Assembly (NCBI GenBank): GCA_902812455.1
Contig: CADDZH010000085.1
Location: forward strand, 1-23,030
DNA: 23,030 nucleotides
Source of the DNA: Chloroflexota bacterium
Lineage (GTDB): Bacteria; Chloroflexota; Ktedonobacteria; Ktedonobacterales; Ktedonobacteraceae
Reading direction: 5' to 3'
Position 1 is the stretch's first letter; the number at the start of each line of letters is the position of its first letter. This document shows, one piece after another, positions 15,500 through 23,030 of this stretch. Below the pieces are notes generated by a model, which was given only the letters and a program-made list of their open reading frames with translations, did not search any database and was not told where the DNA came from. The position numbers and the translations under genes were made by a program.

Positions 15500-16342
15500 T
15501 CAGTCCTCGCCCTGCTCGCGTGCGATTTGCACTTCCTCCATGAAGCGCCGCACACGCTCCGGGTCTACAGGATTCCAGGTGTAGCCATCGCATTTCAAGC
15601 CTGTCCCAACAATCACTCCATCCGCTACGGCCAGGGTAGCGCGTACCGTTTCGATCTTTACACCCGTATTGGCCAGCACAGGCGTTGAAGGAACCGCTTC
15701 TTTGGCCTCGCGAATATGCGCGAGATCGACTTCGGCCCCGGCCATCGCCCCGGAAATGAGGATTGCATCGGCCAGCGAGGAGACTACCACGCTGCGGGCT
15801 AATGCACCGATGGGTCGCTGCGCGAGTGGCCGGGCAAATTCCGGCTCGATGTTGAAGAATAGGCGAATATGATCGGCTCCAATCTGGTGGCGATAGTCCA
15901 GCGCAGCAGCAGCATCGGGGTGCCAGAGGCCCATATCACTATCGTAAACGCCAGTGAACACCTCACGTACAAAGCTGGCACGCACTGCTTGCGCCACTGC
16001 CAGCGCGGCCATTGGATCCCATAGCAGATCAACGCCATAGGGCAGCCAGATGTGTGGGCGTAGCTCGCCGATGATTGCTGCCATGGCTGCGATGGGAGCG
16101 CGATCGGTATGCAGCGGATAGGGACGATCTCCTTCGTTACAGAAGAGCAGGCCATCGACGCCGCCTTCTTGTAAGATGTCCAGGTCACGGCGCAGGGCAT
16201 CCACGATTGCTCCTATGCCCCCCCTGCTGTCATAAAGTGGGCGTCCCGGCAAAGGCAGCAGGTGCATCATGGCAATGACAGGTTTGCGACGCCCGAAAAG
16301 CTTTTCCAGGACAGTTTGCTGGTCGTTACTGACGTTGGGCAT
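15500..16342 (-). CDS. BtpA/SgcQ-family TIM-barrel protein
   Basis: This 280-residue protein matches the BtpA/SgcQ family: KPVIAMMHLLPLPGRPLY near residues 20-35, GGVDGLLFCNEGDRPYPL, LPYGVDLLWDP-ALAVA, then FVREVFTGVYDSDMG, and a C-terminal TPVLANTGVK-IVGTGLK segment like a phosphate-binding barrel loop. Members include the cyanobacterial BtpA, linked to photosystem I accumulation, and SgcQ of the E. coli sgc sugar cluster; the enzymatic activity is not established to my knowledge. Its place before the kinase in a sugar-type operon suggests an aldolase-, nucleosidase- or isomerase-like step. A GGGGAGA ribosome site precedes the ATG at 16342. Confidence 0.87.
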   Translation of the reverse strand: MPNVSNDQQTVLEKLFGRRKPVIAMMHLLPLPGRPLYDSRGGIGAIVDALRRDLDILQEGGVDGLLFCNEGDRPYPLHTDRAPIAAMAAIIGELRPHIWLPYGVDLLWDPMAALAVAQAVRASFVREVFTGVYDSDMGLWHPDAAAALDYRHQIGADHIRLFFNIEPEFARPLAQRPIGALARSVVVSSLADAILISGAMAGAEVDLAHIREAKEAVPSTPVLANTGVKIETVRATLAVADGVIVGTGLKCDGYTWNPVDPERVRRFMEEVQIAREQGED

Positions 16343-16364
16343 GTCAAGAATCTCCCCGGCTTAG

Positions 16365-16390
16365 GCGAGGCGGTATAAAGGCCGCCTCGC
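16365..16390 (-). other. Strong intercistronic hairpin 1 between permease and BtpA-like genes
   Basis: GCGAGGCGG (16365-16373) pairs exactly with CCGCCTCGC (16382-16390) around an 8-base loop. It has a GC-rich 9-bp stem but no T-run, so it is not a clear intrinsic terminator. It ends about 22 bases before the BtpA-like start codon. Confidence 0.55.
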
Positions 16391-16413
16391 TAGTGAATAT
16401 GAACTACGCTTTG

Positions 16414-16435
16414 CAGGTAGTATACGCTCTACCTG
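16414..16435 (-). other. Intercistronic hairpin 2 just after the permease gene
   Basis: CAGGTAG (16414-16420) pairs with CTACCTG (16429-16435) around an 8-base loop, 10 bases after the permease stop codon. With hairpin 1 it fills the 103-base gap. The pair could protect upstream mRNA or partly reduce downstream expression. Confidence 0.5.
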
Positions 16436-16445
16436 GAGACTGCGG

Positions 16446-18020
16446 CTACTCAGGCGGGATCTCCTGGAATGCTGCTTTCAACTGGATACCCTGCCGCGCT
16501 CGTACATACCGCACAACCAGGTAGTAGATCACGCCTATGATGGGTACGGCAAAGGCTTCGATCATCGACTTTGCAGAAATTTGCCCAAAGGCCGTTGTCG
16601 TGAAAGCAACGTAGAGCACGAACGCCCAGCTCAGGAGCATGATCACGCCAACAATGGTGAGCCAGGGGACACCGGCCACCTTCGCTCGCACCATCGCCGG
16701 AGCCTCATTGAAGAGATGAGGTCGGGCGTAGGGCATGAGAATTGCCGCCAGGGCTACCGCAACAAAGGCGAGCGCCATCACCGCTATCACGTTGATCAGC
16801 AGGGCGCTCAACCCCTGGTAGATGTTCATATAGTTCAGGAACTCGATCCAGGCCGCCACAACAATGGTAGCGATGAGCGGCGTGTGCAAGCGCTCATTGA
16901 CCTCCGCGACAGCAGACGGCGCTAGACGGTCAAATGACCATGCAAAGATGTTGCGCGTGGCGATGAGGAAGCCCGTAGGCGTCCACCAGAGAACAGACAG
17001 CACGAAGCAGGCCACAACAAAAACTTGCAGGAAACCTGGCAGCGACAGGAATTTCACCAGCGATGGCAGGTAGGGCGCGAATGCGAGCGGCGAATTCGAT
17101 GTGTTGAAGCCGAGATAGACGAGGGAGCCAAAGTTGGAGATCCCATAGGTATTGTAGACCAGCCCGGTTGCCAGCACATAAAGGACGGCGCTGATCACCA
17201 GCGCTCCGATGATCGAGGTTATCGCCGTTCGCCGCACATTTTTGATCTCACCGGCAAAGTAGCCCGTCCACTGGAAGCCGGTAAATACCTGGAAGGCATA
17301 GATCATGGCGAAGACAGTCCCGGCCCAGTCAATTGCACCTCCAGGTGAGTAACCCGCTTTACTGGCTGCATGAGTGACCTGACTGATGGTCATGCCGCTA
17401 TGCGCGTTAAAATTGGCAACGAATGCGCTGTGCCCCGTGATCGCGAGGCCAATGAACCACACCAGCATTCCCAGCCATACGATCACAAAGGTCACTGCCA
17501 TATAGCGTGCCACGCGCTTTGTTCCCAGTACCATCAACACAGCAAAGGCAATGGTCAAAAGGGTAGCGATAAGGAACTGGGTCAAAGGGCTGGGATTCCA
17601 TGTGAAGCCAGCAACGTAGGCCAGGCTGGGCAGCATTAACGTCATCATGGTGGTAAAGTTGAACGAGACCCAGGTGGTGAAGACGAACGTGAGGGAGAGA
17701 TTGGTCAGGAAGCCAATGCCAGGCCCCAGCACGCGGCTGACCCAGACGTAATCTCCACCTGAACGCGGCATGGCTACCGTGAAGAAGAGATAGACCAGGC
17801 CGAAACAGAGCACTAAGGGGATAGAAAATAAAAAGGACAGCAATATATTGGCCCCTGGCCAGAATGTCGGCGCAAACGAAAGCACCTGTGTGATGCCTAC
17901 CGGGATGAGTACGGCAGAGAAAACCAGGTTGAAGGCATCAAAAGGAGAAAGTTCGCGCACCAGCCCTGTCGCGTTGCGCACAAAGGTCGTTGGCGAGCCG
18001 GAGCCACTTACCGTAGACAT
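16446..18020 (-). CDS. APC-superfamily permease
   Basis: This integral membrane transporter of 524 residues has about 12 hydrophobic helices. The early RNATGLVRELSPFDAF and AMPRSGGDYVWVSR motifs are typical of amino acid/polyamine/organocation carriers. The C-terminus ends AAFQEIPPE, as in the permease at 21092-22720 (YRELPPE). APC carriers usually move amino acids or related amines, so its place among sugar-type enzymes is notable; FrlA of the fructoselysine operon is a known parallel. The ATG at 18020 is chosen because CAGGAGG lies 6 bases upstream; a TTG at 18038 in the same frame would put the ribosome site inside the coding region. An imperfect repeat AGGCAT-N3-ATACCT (18047-18061) lies upstream. 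Confidence 0.93.
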   Translation of the reverse strand: MSTVSGSGSPTTFVRNATGLVRELSPFDAFNLVFSAVLIPVGITQVLSFAPTFWPGANILLSFLFSIPLVLCFGLVYLFFTVAMPRSGGDYVWVSRVLGPGIGFLTNLSLTFVFTTWVSFNFTTMMTLMLPSLAYVAGFTWNPSPLTQFLIATLLTIAFAVLMVLGTKRVARYMAVTFVIVWLGMLVWFIGLAITGHSAFVANFNAHSGMTISQVTHAASKAGYSPGGAIDWAGTVFAMIYAFQVFTGFQWTGYFAGEIKNVRRTAITSIIGALVISAVLYVLATGLVYNTYGISNFGSLVYLGFNTSNSPLAFAPYLPSLVKFLSLPGFLQVFVVACFVLSVLWWTPTGFLIATRNIFAWSFDRLAPSAVAEVNERLHTPLIATIVVAAWIEFLNYMNIYQGLSALLINVIAVMALAFVAVALAAILMPYARPHLFNEAPAMVRAKVAGVPWLTIVGVIMLLSWAFVLYVAFTTTAFGQISAKSMIEAFAVPIIGVIYYLVVRYVRARQGIQLKAAFQEIPPE

Positions 18021-18109
18021 GTGTTCCTCCTGATTCAATACTTAAGCAGGCATATCATACCTGTTGACCAAAAACACCTACGGATACACTACCCACGCTT
18101 TCAGCCAAA

Positions 18110-18125
18110 AATGAGTGCACTCATT
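18110..18125 (-). terminator. Perfect 16-bp palindrome after the epimerase-like gene
   Basis: AATGAGTGCACTCATT is an exact palindrome that touches the stop codon of the epimerase-like gene. On the transcribed strand it is followed by further T residues (five Ts in all, CATTTTTGG), so it could fold as a 6-bp stem and act as a weak terminator. Its perfect symmetry about 100 bases ahead of the permease start also fits a repressor operator. Sequence alone does not decide between these. Confidence 0.45.
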
Positions 18126-19039
18126 CAACCAGTAGACATCGCCTCCTTCCAGTACAGAACGCTTTCACGCAGGTCCTCTAACACTTTGTGGTCATCCTCC
18201 TCGAAAGGATGAATAGGCTCAAGGAAAAGATAGACATCCTCGTTTCCAGGCCACTCTTGAATAGCCCTGAGCACATCTTCTGCCCGGATCATGCCTTTAC
18301 TGTTATATGCCTGGGTGAACGGCCAGTGATGGTCGCCGCTGCGATCGGTCTGTTGCAGGTGAATAACCGGAGTATGCCGCCAGGGTTGCGCAAACCAGGC
18401 AAGATACTCATCGCTTGCCGTCCCGGTGTGGAGCGCGCAAGGATGGCCAATATCGAGACAGAACACAAGCGGAACGCCGCCAGGCACTTCGAGCTGGGTA
18501 AGGGCCTGTGCCTCCTCAATGCTGTGCCCTGGCTCTCGTTCCACGGCCATGTTCTCAAACAGGAGAAATCGCAAGCCTACCAGGGCGGCATAGCGCGAGA
18601 GGAGGCTGAGCCGCTCGTCCAGTTCCTGGCTAAGCGCTTTCTGGCGAGCTGTATCGGCAACATCCTGCACGCTGAAAGCCCCAAGATGGCCGCCGGTTCC
18701 CCAGGCACCTAATTGGACCGTAAAGTCGATAGCCCGCCTATACCAGCCTATGGCGGCTTTTCTCAGAGCATCATGAGGGTGAAGCAACATGCTCCAGGAA
18801 TAGGCGGCCAGGCCTGTAAAAGTGCTGTGCACCAGGATGTTATACCTTGCTGCAAGATCGCGCACGGCAGCCGCATACCAGGCCAGCGCGTCCTCGTCGA
18901 GCAGCGGGTCTACCAGGTCAAGGCTGAACTGGCAACAATCAAGCCCCAAATCATGTTTGATGATGCCGAGCCACTGCTCAGGTTCAGGCCAGCGTTTTAC
19001 GGCGAAGCAATTGTTGATGCCGAGATGCAGGCGTGGCAT
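18125..19039 (-). CDS. Sugar-phosphate isomerase/epimerase, EryC-like TIM barrel
   Basis: This 304-residue protein of the xylose-isomerase-like TIM-barrel superfamily opens with LHLGINNCFAVKRWPEPEQW and continues with LVHSTFTGLAAYSWSMLLHP, GGHLGAFSVQDV, a FLLFENMAVERE strand with a metal-binding Glu, and CLDIGHPC with Asp and His ligands. The KRWPEPE-W, FTGLAAY and LLHP features recall the EryC-type tetrulose-phosphate epimerases of erythritol and threitol catabolism, from memory of that family. The expected reaction is epimerisation of a ketose phosphate next to the carbonyl, working with the FGGY kinase downstream. The position 25 bases after the metallophosphoesterase gene indicates one transcript. 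Superfamily is firm; the EryC-like subgroup is likely; the actual substrate is unknown. GGGAG precedes the ATG at 19039. Confidence 0.82.
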   Translation of the reverse strand: MPRLHLGINNCFAVKRWPEPEQWLGIIKHDLGLDCCQFSLDLVDPLLDEDALAWYAAAVRDLAARYNILVHSTFTGLAAYSWSMLLHPHDALRKAAIGWYRRAIDFTVQLGAWGTGGHLGAFSVQDVADTARQKALSQELDERLSLLSRYAALVGLRFLLFENMAVEREPGHSIEEAQALTQLEVPGGVPLVFCLDIGHPCALHTGTASDEYLAWFAQPWRHTPVIHLQQTDRSGDHHWPFTQAYNSKGMIRAEDVLRAIQEWPGNEDVYLFLEPIHPFEEDDHKVLEDLRESVLYWKEAMSTG

Positions 19040-19064
19040 GACATTTCTCCCTTTCAGCAGATTA

Positions 19065-20012
19065 CTAGCCGCTCACCATTTGATAGCCCTTGAGCTTCCC
19101 TTTGTTGAGGATAACCAGCGCGCCGTGCAGCACGCCCTCGCTATAATCGCTGCCAGGGTTGATACAGAGCGTGCGACCAATCTTGCACGAGGCGTGAGCT
19201 TCGTGCACATGCCCATGCAAACCCACAAGTGGCTGGTAACGTTCGATGGCAGCACGCACCGCCGTTGAGCCAACCGGTTTGAAGCGTGTCTGTCCCAGGC
19301 TGGTTTGCACTTTAAGCGAGGCATCCAGCTCTGGCGCGTCATCCAGGCCGCTCTGGAATGGAGGAACATGCAGATTCATGACAAGCGATTCAGGTCGCCT
19401 GACCTGCTTCACGAAGAGATCGATGCGCTTTGCCAGTTCATCTTCGCTGCACTCGCGCGGGGTATGCCAGGGCGTCGGATTCGACCAGCCCAGGCTGATC
19501 ATCTCGCAGTACTCATCGAGCGATACCACACGCTCTTCGGGATCACAAACGAGACCGCCTTCGTGCAGCGCTTCTAACACGGCTGGTGGATCATCATTGC
19601 CGCCCATCATATAGCACCTCACGCCTGTCCCCGCAAGACGTTCGTTGGCAAGCGCAATCCATTCCAGCAATCGCTCTTTCATCAGTCGCTCAAAAAGGGG
19701 CTCGAGCCTCCCGGATGCCTGTAGTTCTTGCGGCTCTCCTTGCTGGCAGCGGTAGGTATATAGGCCCTTGTCGCCCATGCGCCTCTCAAACTCCTCTACC
19801 TCAGTTGGAGCTTTCAGCTCGATCCTGTGTCCATGCTCTTCAGCCAGGTAAATGCCGGGGCGAACCTCTTCCAGAAAAATAATGGCCTTCCCCAGAATGT
19901 CGCCCCCCATAACCAGCACATTCGCCTGATAGAATTTCGCGGCGTTCAAAAACTTGCGAAAGCAGCGATTGGACCCGTGAACATCGCTTGCGTAATAGAT
20001 CGTCGTTGCCAT
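19065..20012 (-). CDS. Calcineurin-like metallophosphoesterase (copy 2)
   Basis: This 315-residue cytoplasmic phosphoesterase retains all metal ligands: DVH (Asp10, His12), GGD (Asp38), GNDD, NLHVPP and GHVH. It aligns end to end with the protein at 11985-12950, sharing AAKFYQANVL near the start, a conserved TPWH segment in the middle and the IERYQPLV-LHGHVHE block near the end. It is the second gene of the DeoR-led operon, 22 bases after the repressor and 25 bases before the epimerase-like gene. A phosphatase in the same operon as a sugar kinase suggests removal of a toxic or dead-end phosphate ester, or a true step on a phosphorylated or cyclic substrate; this is inference. A CGGAG site precedes the ATG at 20012. 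Confidence 0.86.
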   Translation of the reverse strand: MATTIYYASDVHGSNRCFRKFLNAAKFYQANVLVMGGDILGKAIIFLEEVRPGIYLAEEHGHRIELKAPTEVEEFERRMGDKGLYTYRCQQGEPQELQASGRLEPLFERLMKERLLEWIALANERLAGTGVRCYMMGGNDDPPAVLEALHEGGLVCDPEERVVSLDEYCEMISLGWSNPTPWHTPRECSEDELAKRIDLFVKQVRRPESLVMNLHVPPFQSGLDDAPELDASLKVQTSLGQTRFKPVGSTAVRAAIERYQPLVGLHGHVHEAHASCKIGRTLCINPGSDYSEGVLHGALVILNKGKLKGYQMVSG

Positions 20013-20034
20013 AATTGCTCCGTATCTCCGAGGC

Positions 20035-20850
20035 TCAGACGGCTAACTCCTCATCCAGTGTGCTATAGCTCTCTTTCTTGGTATCAGCCCGCTCTACCAG
20101 CACCGTTTCCATACCAGAGGCGCGCAACTGTTCAATCATTTCCTGGGGAGCCTCATGGTCGGTGATCAGCGTGCTGACCATAGACGCAGGGGCCACGACG
20201 GCAGGCGCGCGAAAACCGAGTTTGCTATGGTCGGCCAGCACCATCACCTTGCGCGAGCGCTCCATCATTAAGCGATGCAGGGCAGCAGCTTCGTAGTCCA
20301 GTTCTGTCACGCCCACCACGGGGTCGATTCCTGCCGCTCCCAGGACACATATATCGGCGTAAAAGCGTTGTAATGTTGCCTCAGCAATGGGACCGGTCAT
20401 GGTCAATTCATCGGCGTGCAGCTTGCCGCCAACAACAATCACGTTGATATTACGCGAGCACAGTAAGCTGGCATGCGAGAGGGAAGCCGTGATGACGAGC
20501 AAATGCGGATGGGGAGGCAAGAACTGGGCAAATTGTGAGGTAGTGGTTCCTTCGCCCAGGAAGAGCGTCTGCCCTGGCTCGATCAACTGAGCGGCACGCA
20601 TGCCGATCAGGCGTTTTTGTGCAGAGAATTGTAGCGCCCGGCTGTTAAACCCCAGTTCTATGCTTTTGGTGATCTGGACAGTCGCGCCTCCATACGTCTG
20701 GCGTAAGAAGCCATCCTGCTCCAGGCGCTTAATATCACGGCGAATCGTCATCTCCGAAACGCCAAGTTCATCCGCCAGCGCCTGCGTTTCAATCGATTGG
20801 CGTTCAGCCACACGTTCTAGAATCCGCTTCCTGCGTTCACTTGCCAGCAT
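20035..20850 (-). CDS. DeoR-family transcriptional repressor
   Basis: This 271-residue regulator has an N-terminal DeoR helix-turn-helix (residues 1-57: RRKRILERV, LADELGVSEMTIRRDIKRLE, FLRQTYGGA) and a C-terminal sugar-phosphate sensor domain with GTTTSQFAQFLP, VVGGKL, LGAAGID and VLADHSKLG. DeoR repressors usually release DNA when a phosphorylated sugar binds, which fits a downstream operon with an FGGY kinase and an epimerase. It is the first gene of the minus-strand operon and is divergent from a third APC permease, so it probably controls both. GAGGAG lies 9 bases before the ATG. No strong promoter is evident on its side; the upstream 60 bases are AT-rich. Confidence 0.92.
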   Translation of the reverse strand: MLASERRKRILERVAERQSIETQALADELGVSEMTIRRDIKRLEQDGFLRQTYGGATVQITKSIELGFNSRALQFSAQKRLIGMRAAQLIEPGQTLFLGEGTTTSQFAQFLPPHPHLLVITASLSHASLLCSRNINVIVVGGKLHADELTMTGPIAEATLQRFYADICVLGAAGIDPVVGVTELDYEAAALHRLMMERSRKVMVLADHSKLGFRAPAVVAPASMVSTLITDHEAPQEMIEQLRASGMETVLVERADTKKESYSTLDEELAV

Positions 20851-20906
20851 AATGACTGCTCCTCTACTGCTCTGTCACAAGAAACAACAAATTTTAACAA
20901 AATATA

Positions 20907-20935
20907 TTGACTATCACTGATTTCTGATGTATACT
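20907..20935 (+). promoter_or_regulatory. Promoter of the rightmost APC permease
   Basis: TTGACT (20907-20912), a 17-base spacer and TATACT (20930-20935) give a near-consensus sigma-70 promoter. The spacer contains ATCACTGAT, a small palindrome that may be part of a DeoR operator. Transcription would start near 20942 and leave a leader of about 150 bases. The leader ends with a small stem, TGTCC-N6-GGACA (21064-21079), whose right arm abuts the ribosome site. Confidence 0.7.
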
Positions 20936-21091
20936 CTAGCCAATAATTTCATCCCTGTCAAGTCTCGAGCATCGGTTTTCAGCCGCTTCCAGGCGTTGCT
21001 GATTTCTGGCTGGCAGGCAGGACCTATCCGCTTTCTTCGGTGACACGGACCCGAATTGTATGGTGTCCCTGCATGGACAAAGGAGTGTGAC

Positions 21092-22720
21092 ATGGCAAAG
21101 CAGACCTCTATTTTTGTACGGCAATCCTCTGGCCTTGTACGCGAAGCCTCGGCCCTCGATGCCATGATCTTCAATGCTGTCTTCTCAGCGCCGGTAGGAG
21201 CGACGCTGGCTTTTGGCATCTTCTATGCGCTCGGCGCGTTCCCCGGCGCTGATCTTGTCCTGGCCCTGGTGATCGCCTTCGTGGTGAACATTCCTGTGTG
21301 TATCATGATGTCTATGATGGCTTCAGCCATGCCCAGGGTAGGCGGTGACTACGTCTGGATCAGCCGTATTCTCCACCCGGCTGTGGCTGTCTTTAGCAAC
21401 TTTTCTGCGGCTATCTCCGCTTTGATTGGCGCGGCATTCTGGGCGCGTTCCTTCGCCGTCATAGCGGTTGGCCCCTCGCTTGCGGTGCTGGGGGCGGTCA
21501 CGAACAATAGCAGTTTGATCAATGCGGGCAATGCCATGAGCGGCACGAATGCGACCGGGCAGTTGTGGACCTTCGGGCTGGGTTTGCTGCTGATCGTTAT
21601 CCTGGCAGTTGCTATGTCATCTGGCACAAAAGCTTCATTCCGTGTGCAAAACACCTGTTGGATTATCGCCAGCATTGGCACATTTCTGGCCTTTATTTCT
21701 CTGCTGATCGCCTCGCGCCCACAATTTATCGCCAATTTCAACGCCTTCGCGCAGCCCTTCACGCACAACGCGAATTCCTACCAGGCCATTCAGAATGCTG
21801 CCGCAAAGGCTGGGTTCACCTTTAGCGGTACCCATCCCTTTGCTTCAACGTTGCCGGTGGTTGCTATCATTATGACGTTCATGATGTGGAACTGGTGGTC
21901 GGTGTATATTGCTGGAGAGCTGAAATCGGCTGGCAACCTGCGACGCCAACTTTCCGTCATGCTTGGCGCTCTCGTCTGGGACTCGCTCTTTATGATCATC
22001 GGCGTGCTGCTCCTGTACCATGCCGCCGGTGAGCAGTTCATTGCCAGCATCAACTATTTGACGGGTACAACCGCTTATACGCTACCGGTGCAGCCATATT
22101 ACAACCTGATGGCGAGCATCGCCGCCAACAGCCCGATCTTTGCCCTGCTCATTTCCATTAGCTTCCTCTTCTGGAACTTGCCGGCGATGTTCCCCAATAC
22201 GTTCATGCCTGTGCGCACCATCTTTGCCTGGTCATTTGATCGTATCCTGCCGAGCAAGCTTTCCGAAGTGAACGAGCGTACCCATGCTCCCGTACCGGCG
22301 ATCATCACTGCCTCTATCATCGTCCTGGCAATTCTGATCTGGTCGGTGCTCTCCACCTCGTTCTTTACCCTGCTCTCTCTTGGGGTACTGGCCGGTGTCG
22401 TTACTATTCTGACTGTAAGTGTTGCTGCCATTGCCTTCCCATTGCGCCGTCCTGAACTCTACCGTAGTTCTCCGGCCAATATTTCGGTTGCAGGGGTACC
22501 CCTGATCGCGATTGTTGCCGTTTTATCGATAGCGGTGATGATCGCGCTTGCCTACGTGGTGCTGTCCTATCCACAACTTGGCATCATTCCGTGGCAAGGG
22601 TTTGCTTTCATGGGTTCGCTGGTGGTAGTTGGCCTGCTCATTTACTTTATCGCGCGTCTCGCCCGCTCAACCCAGGGAGTCAATCTCGACCTGATCTATC
22701 GCGAGCTGCCACCGGAATAG
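21092..22720 (+). CDS. APC-superfamily permease
   Basis: This membrane transporter of 542 residues has about 12 hydrophobic helices and the same signatures as the other two permeases here: RQSSGLVREASALDAM near the start, AMPRVGGDYVWISR after the second or third helix, and a terminal YRELPPE. A long hydrophilic loop (FIANFNAFAQPFTHNANSYQ and following) matches the loop between helices in the copy at 16446-18020. The ATG at 21092 is supported by AAAGGAG 6 bases upstream; a TTG at 21056 in frame lacks such a site. It is divergent from deoR and has its own promoter. It probably imports an amino acid-like or amine solute; whether it serves the DeoR operon or the gene that follows is open. Confidence 0.93.
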   Translation: MAKQTSIFVRQSSGLVREASALDAMIFNAVFSAPVGATLAFGIFYALGAFPGADLVLALVIAFVVNIPVCIMMSMMASAMPRVGGDYVWISRILHPAVAVFSNFSAAISALIGAAFWARSFAVIAVGPSLAVLGAVTNNSSLINAGNAMSGTNATGQLWTFGLGLLLIVILAVAMSSGTKASFRVQNTCWIIASIGTFLAFISLLIASRPQFIANFNAFAQPFTHNANSYQAIQNAAAKAGFTFSGTHPFASTLPVVAIIMTFMMWNWWSVYIAGELKSAGNLRRQLSVMLGALVWDSLFMIIGVLLLYHAAGEQFIASINYLTGTTAYTLPVQPYYNLMASIAANSPIFALLISISFLFWNLPAMFPNTFMPVRTIFAWSFDRILPSKLSEVNERTHAPVPAIITASIIVLAILIWSVLSTSFFTLLSLGVLAGVVTILTVSVAAIAFPLRRPELYRSSPANISVAGVPLIAIVAVLSIAVMIALAYVVLSYPQLGIIPWQGFAFMGSLVVVGLLIYFIARLARSTQGVNLDLIYRELPPE

Positions 22721-22806
22721 GGCTTTGCCAACGAGCTGGCCCATATCTCAGGAGAATTTTTTGTCTTTCCACATTCATGAGACTTCTCCAATGAGAAAGG
22801 AGTGTC

Positions 22807-23030
22807 ATGGAAGCACCTGGTCGAACGTTGCTGCGTTTGCATGTCGAGGCAGTGTGGGGCGTGCGGCTGCCTTCCTTGCTGCTCGATGCTGTTGAGCTGT
22901 TGCCAGAGAGCTCGCAGCCCTCCTGGAAACTGTGTGCCGCAGAGCAGGCATCGGGCCGTGTGTCTATCTGGAGACCAGATGTATCCCCTATAGAACGGGA
23001 AGCACTGCGCCTGAAAGTAAGCAAAGCCCT
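22807..23030 (+). CDS. Unrecognised protein, N-terminal part only
   Basis: An ATG at 22807, with AAAGGAG 4-5 bases upstream, opens a frame that stays open to the right edge (74 codons). The ribosome site and following bases (AAAGGAGTGT) copy those of the permease just upstream, which supports a real start and a shared transcript across the 86-base gap. The visible part begins MEAPGRTLLRLHVEAVWGV and contains VSIWRPDVSPIEREALRLK; it is soluble and has no signal peptide. I do not recognise the family from this fragment. Confidence 0.6.
   Translation, partial: MEAPGRTLLRLHVEAVWGVRLPSLLLDAVELLPESSQPSWKLCAAEQASGRVSIWRPDVSPIEREALRLKVSKA

Noticed and set aside
16365..16390. Intrinsic terminator between permease and BtpA-like genes
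   Set aside because: The stem is strong but no T-run follows in the direction of transcription, so I list it only as a hairpin.
1..23030. tRNA or rRNA genes, CRISPR arrays, transposase genes, replication origin
   Set aside because: None was seen on either strand; gaps between genes are short and hold only the sites listed.

Overview
The window is 23 kb of dense bacterial DNA with moderately high GC content, long operons and little intergenic space. It looks like a soil heterotroph with a large genome: three paralogous APC-type permeases, three repressor families (FadR-type GntR, HutC-type GntR, DeoR) and two large catabolic operons. The gene mix would fit Chloroflexota of the Ktedonobacteria type, but this is an impression. 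No rRNA, tRNA, CRISPR array, transposase or plasmid or phage function was seen.

Left part (1-8361, minus strand): a six-gene operon read right to left. The order is HyuA-type ATPase subunit, small four-Cys zinc-ribbon gamma subunit, second HyuA-type subunit, HyuB-type subunit, UroD-fold protein, and a PaaK-type CoA ligase that leaves the window. The gamma subunit, and HyuB motifs that match acetone carboxylase alpha rather than oxoprolinase or hydantoinase, indicate an ATP-dependent ketone carboxylase of the acetone/acetophenone type. The terminal ligase could activate the resulting beta-keto acid. A divergent FadR-family regulator (8674-9405) has a good promoter, a palindrome at the predicted start of transcription and a perfect 16-bp inverted repeat in its leader.

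Middle (9281-12950): a HutC/UTRA regulator is followed by an APC permease that keeps only its first half. The permease homology stops exactly where the convergent fadR-like gene ends, so this looks like a deletion scar. Upstream lie a stand-alone nucleotidyltransferase-fold protein and a metallophosphoesterase.

Right part (13143-20850, minus strand): a seven-gene operon led by a DeoR repressor. In order it encodes DeoR, a metallophosphoesterase paralogous to the one at 11985-12950, an EryC-like TIM-barrel sugar-phosphate epimerase, an APC permease, a BtpA/SgcQ protein, an FGGY kinase and an SDR dehydrogenase. It reads as uptake, phosphorylation, epimerisation and oxidation of a sugar-like compound. 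Use of an amino-acid-type permease suggests a nitrogen-bearing or amino-acid-linked sugar; fructoselysine use in E. coli (APC permease, TIM-barrel epimerase, kinase, repressor) is the nearest analogy. I know of no named pathway with this gene set. A third APC permease is transcribed divergently from deoR from a near-consensus promoter and is followed by the start of an unrecognised gene.

All calls come from reading the sequence by eye. Family names rest on visible motifs and remembered family features, not on searches.
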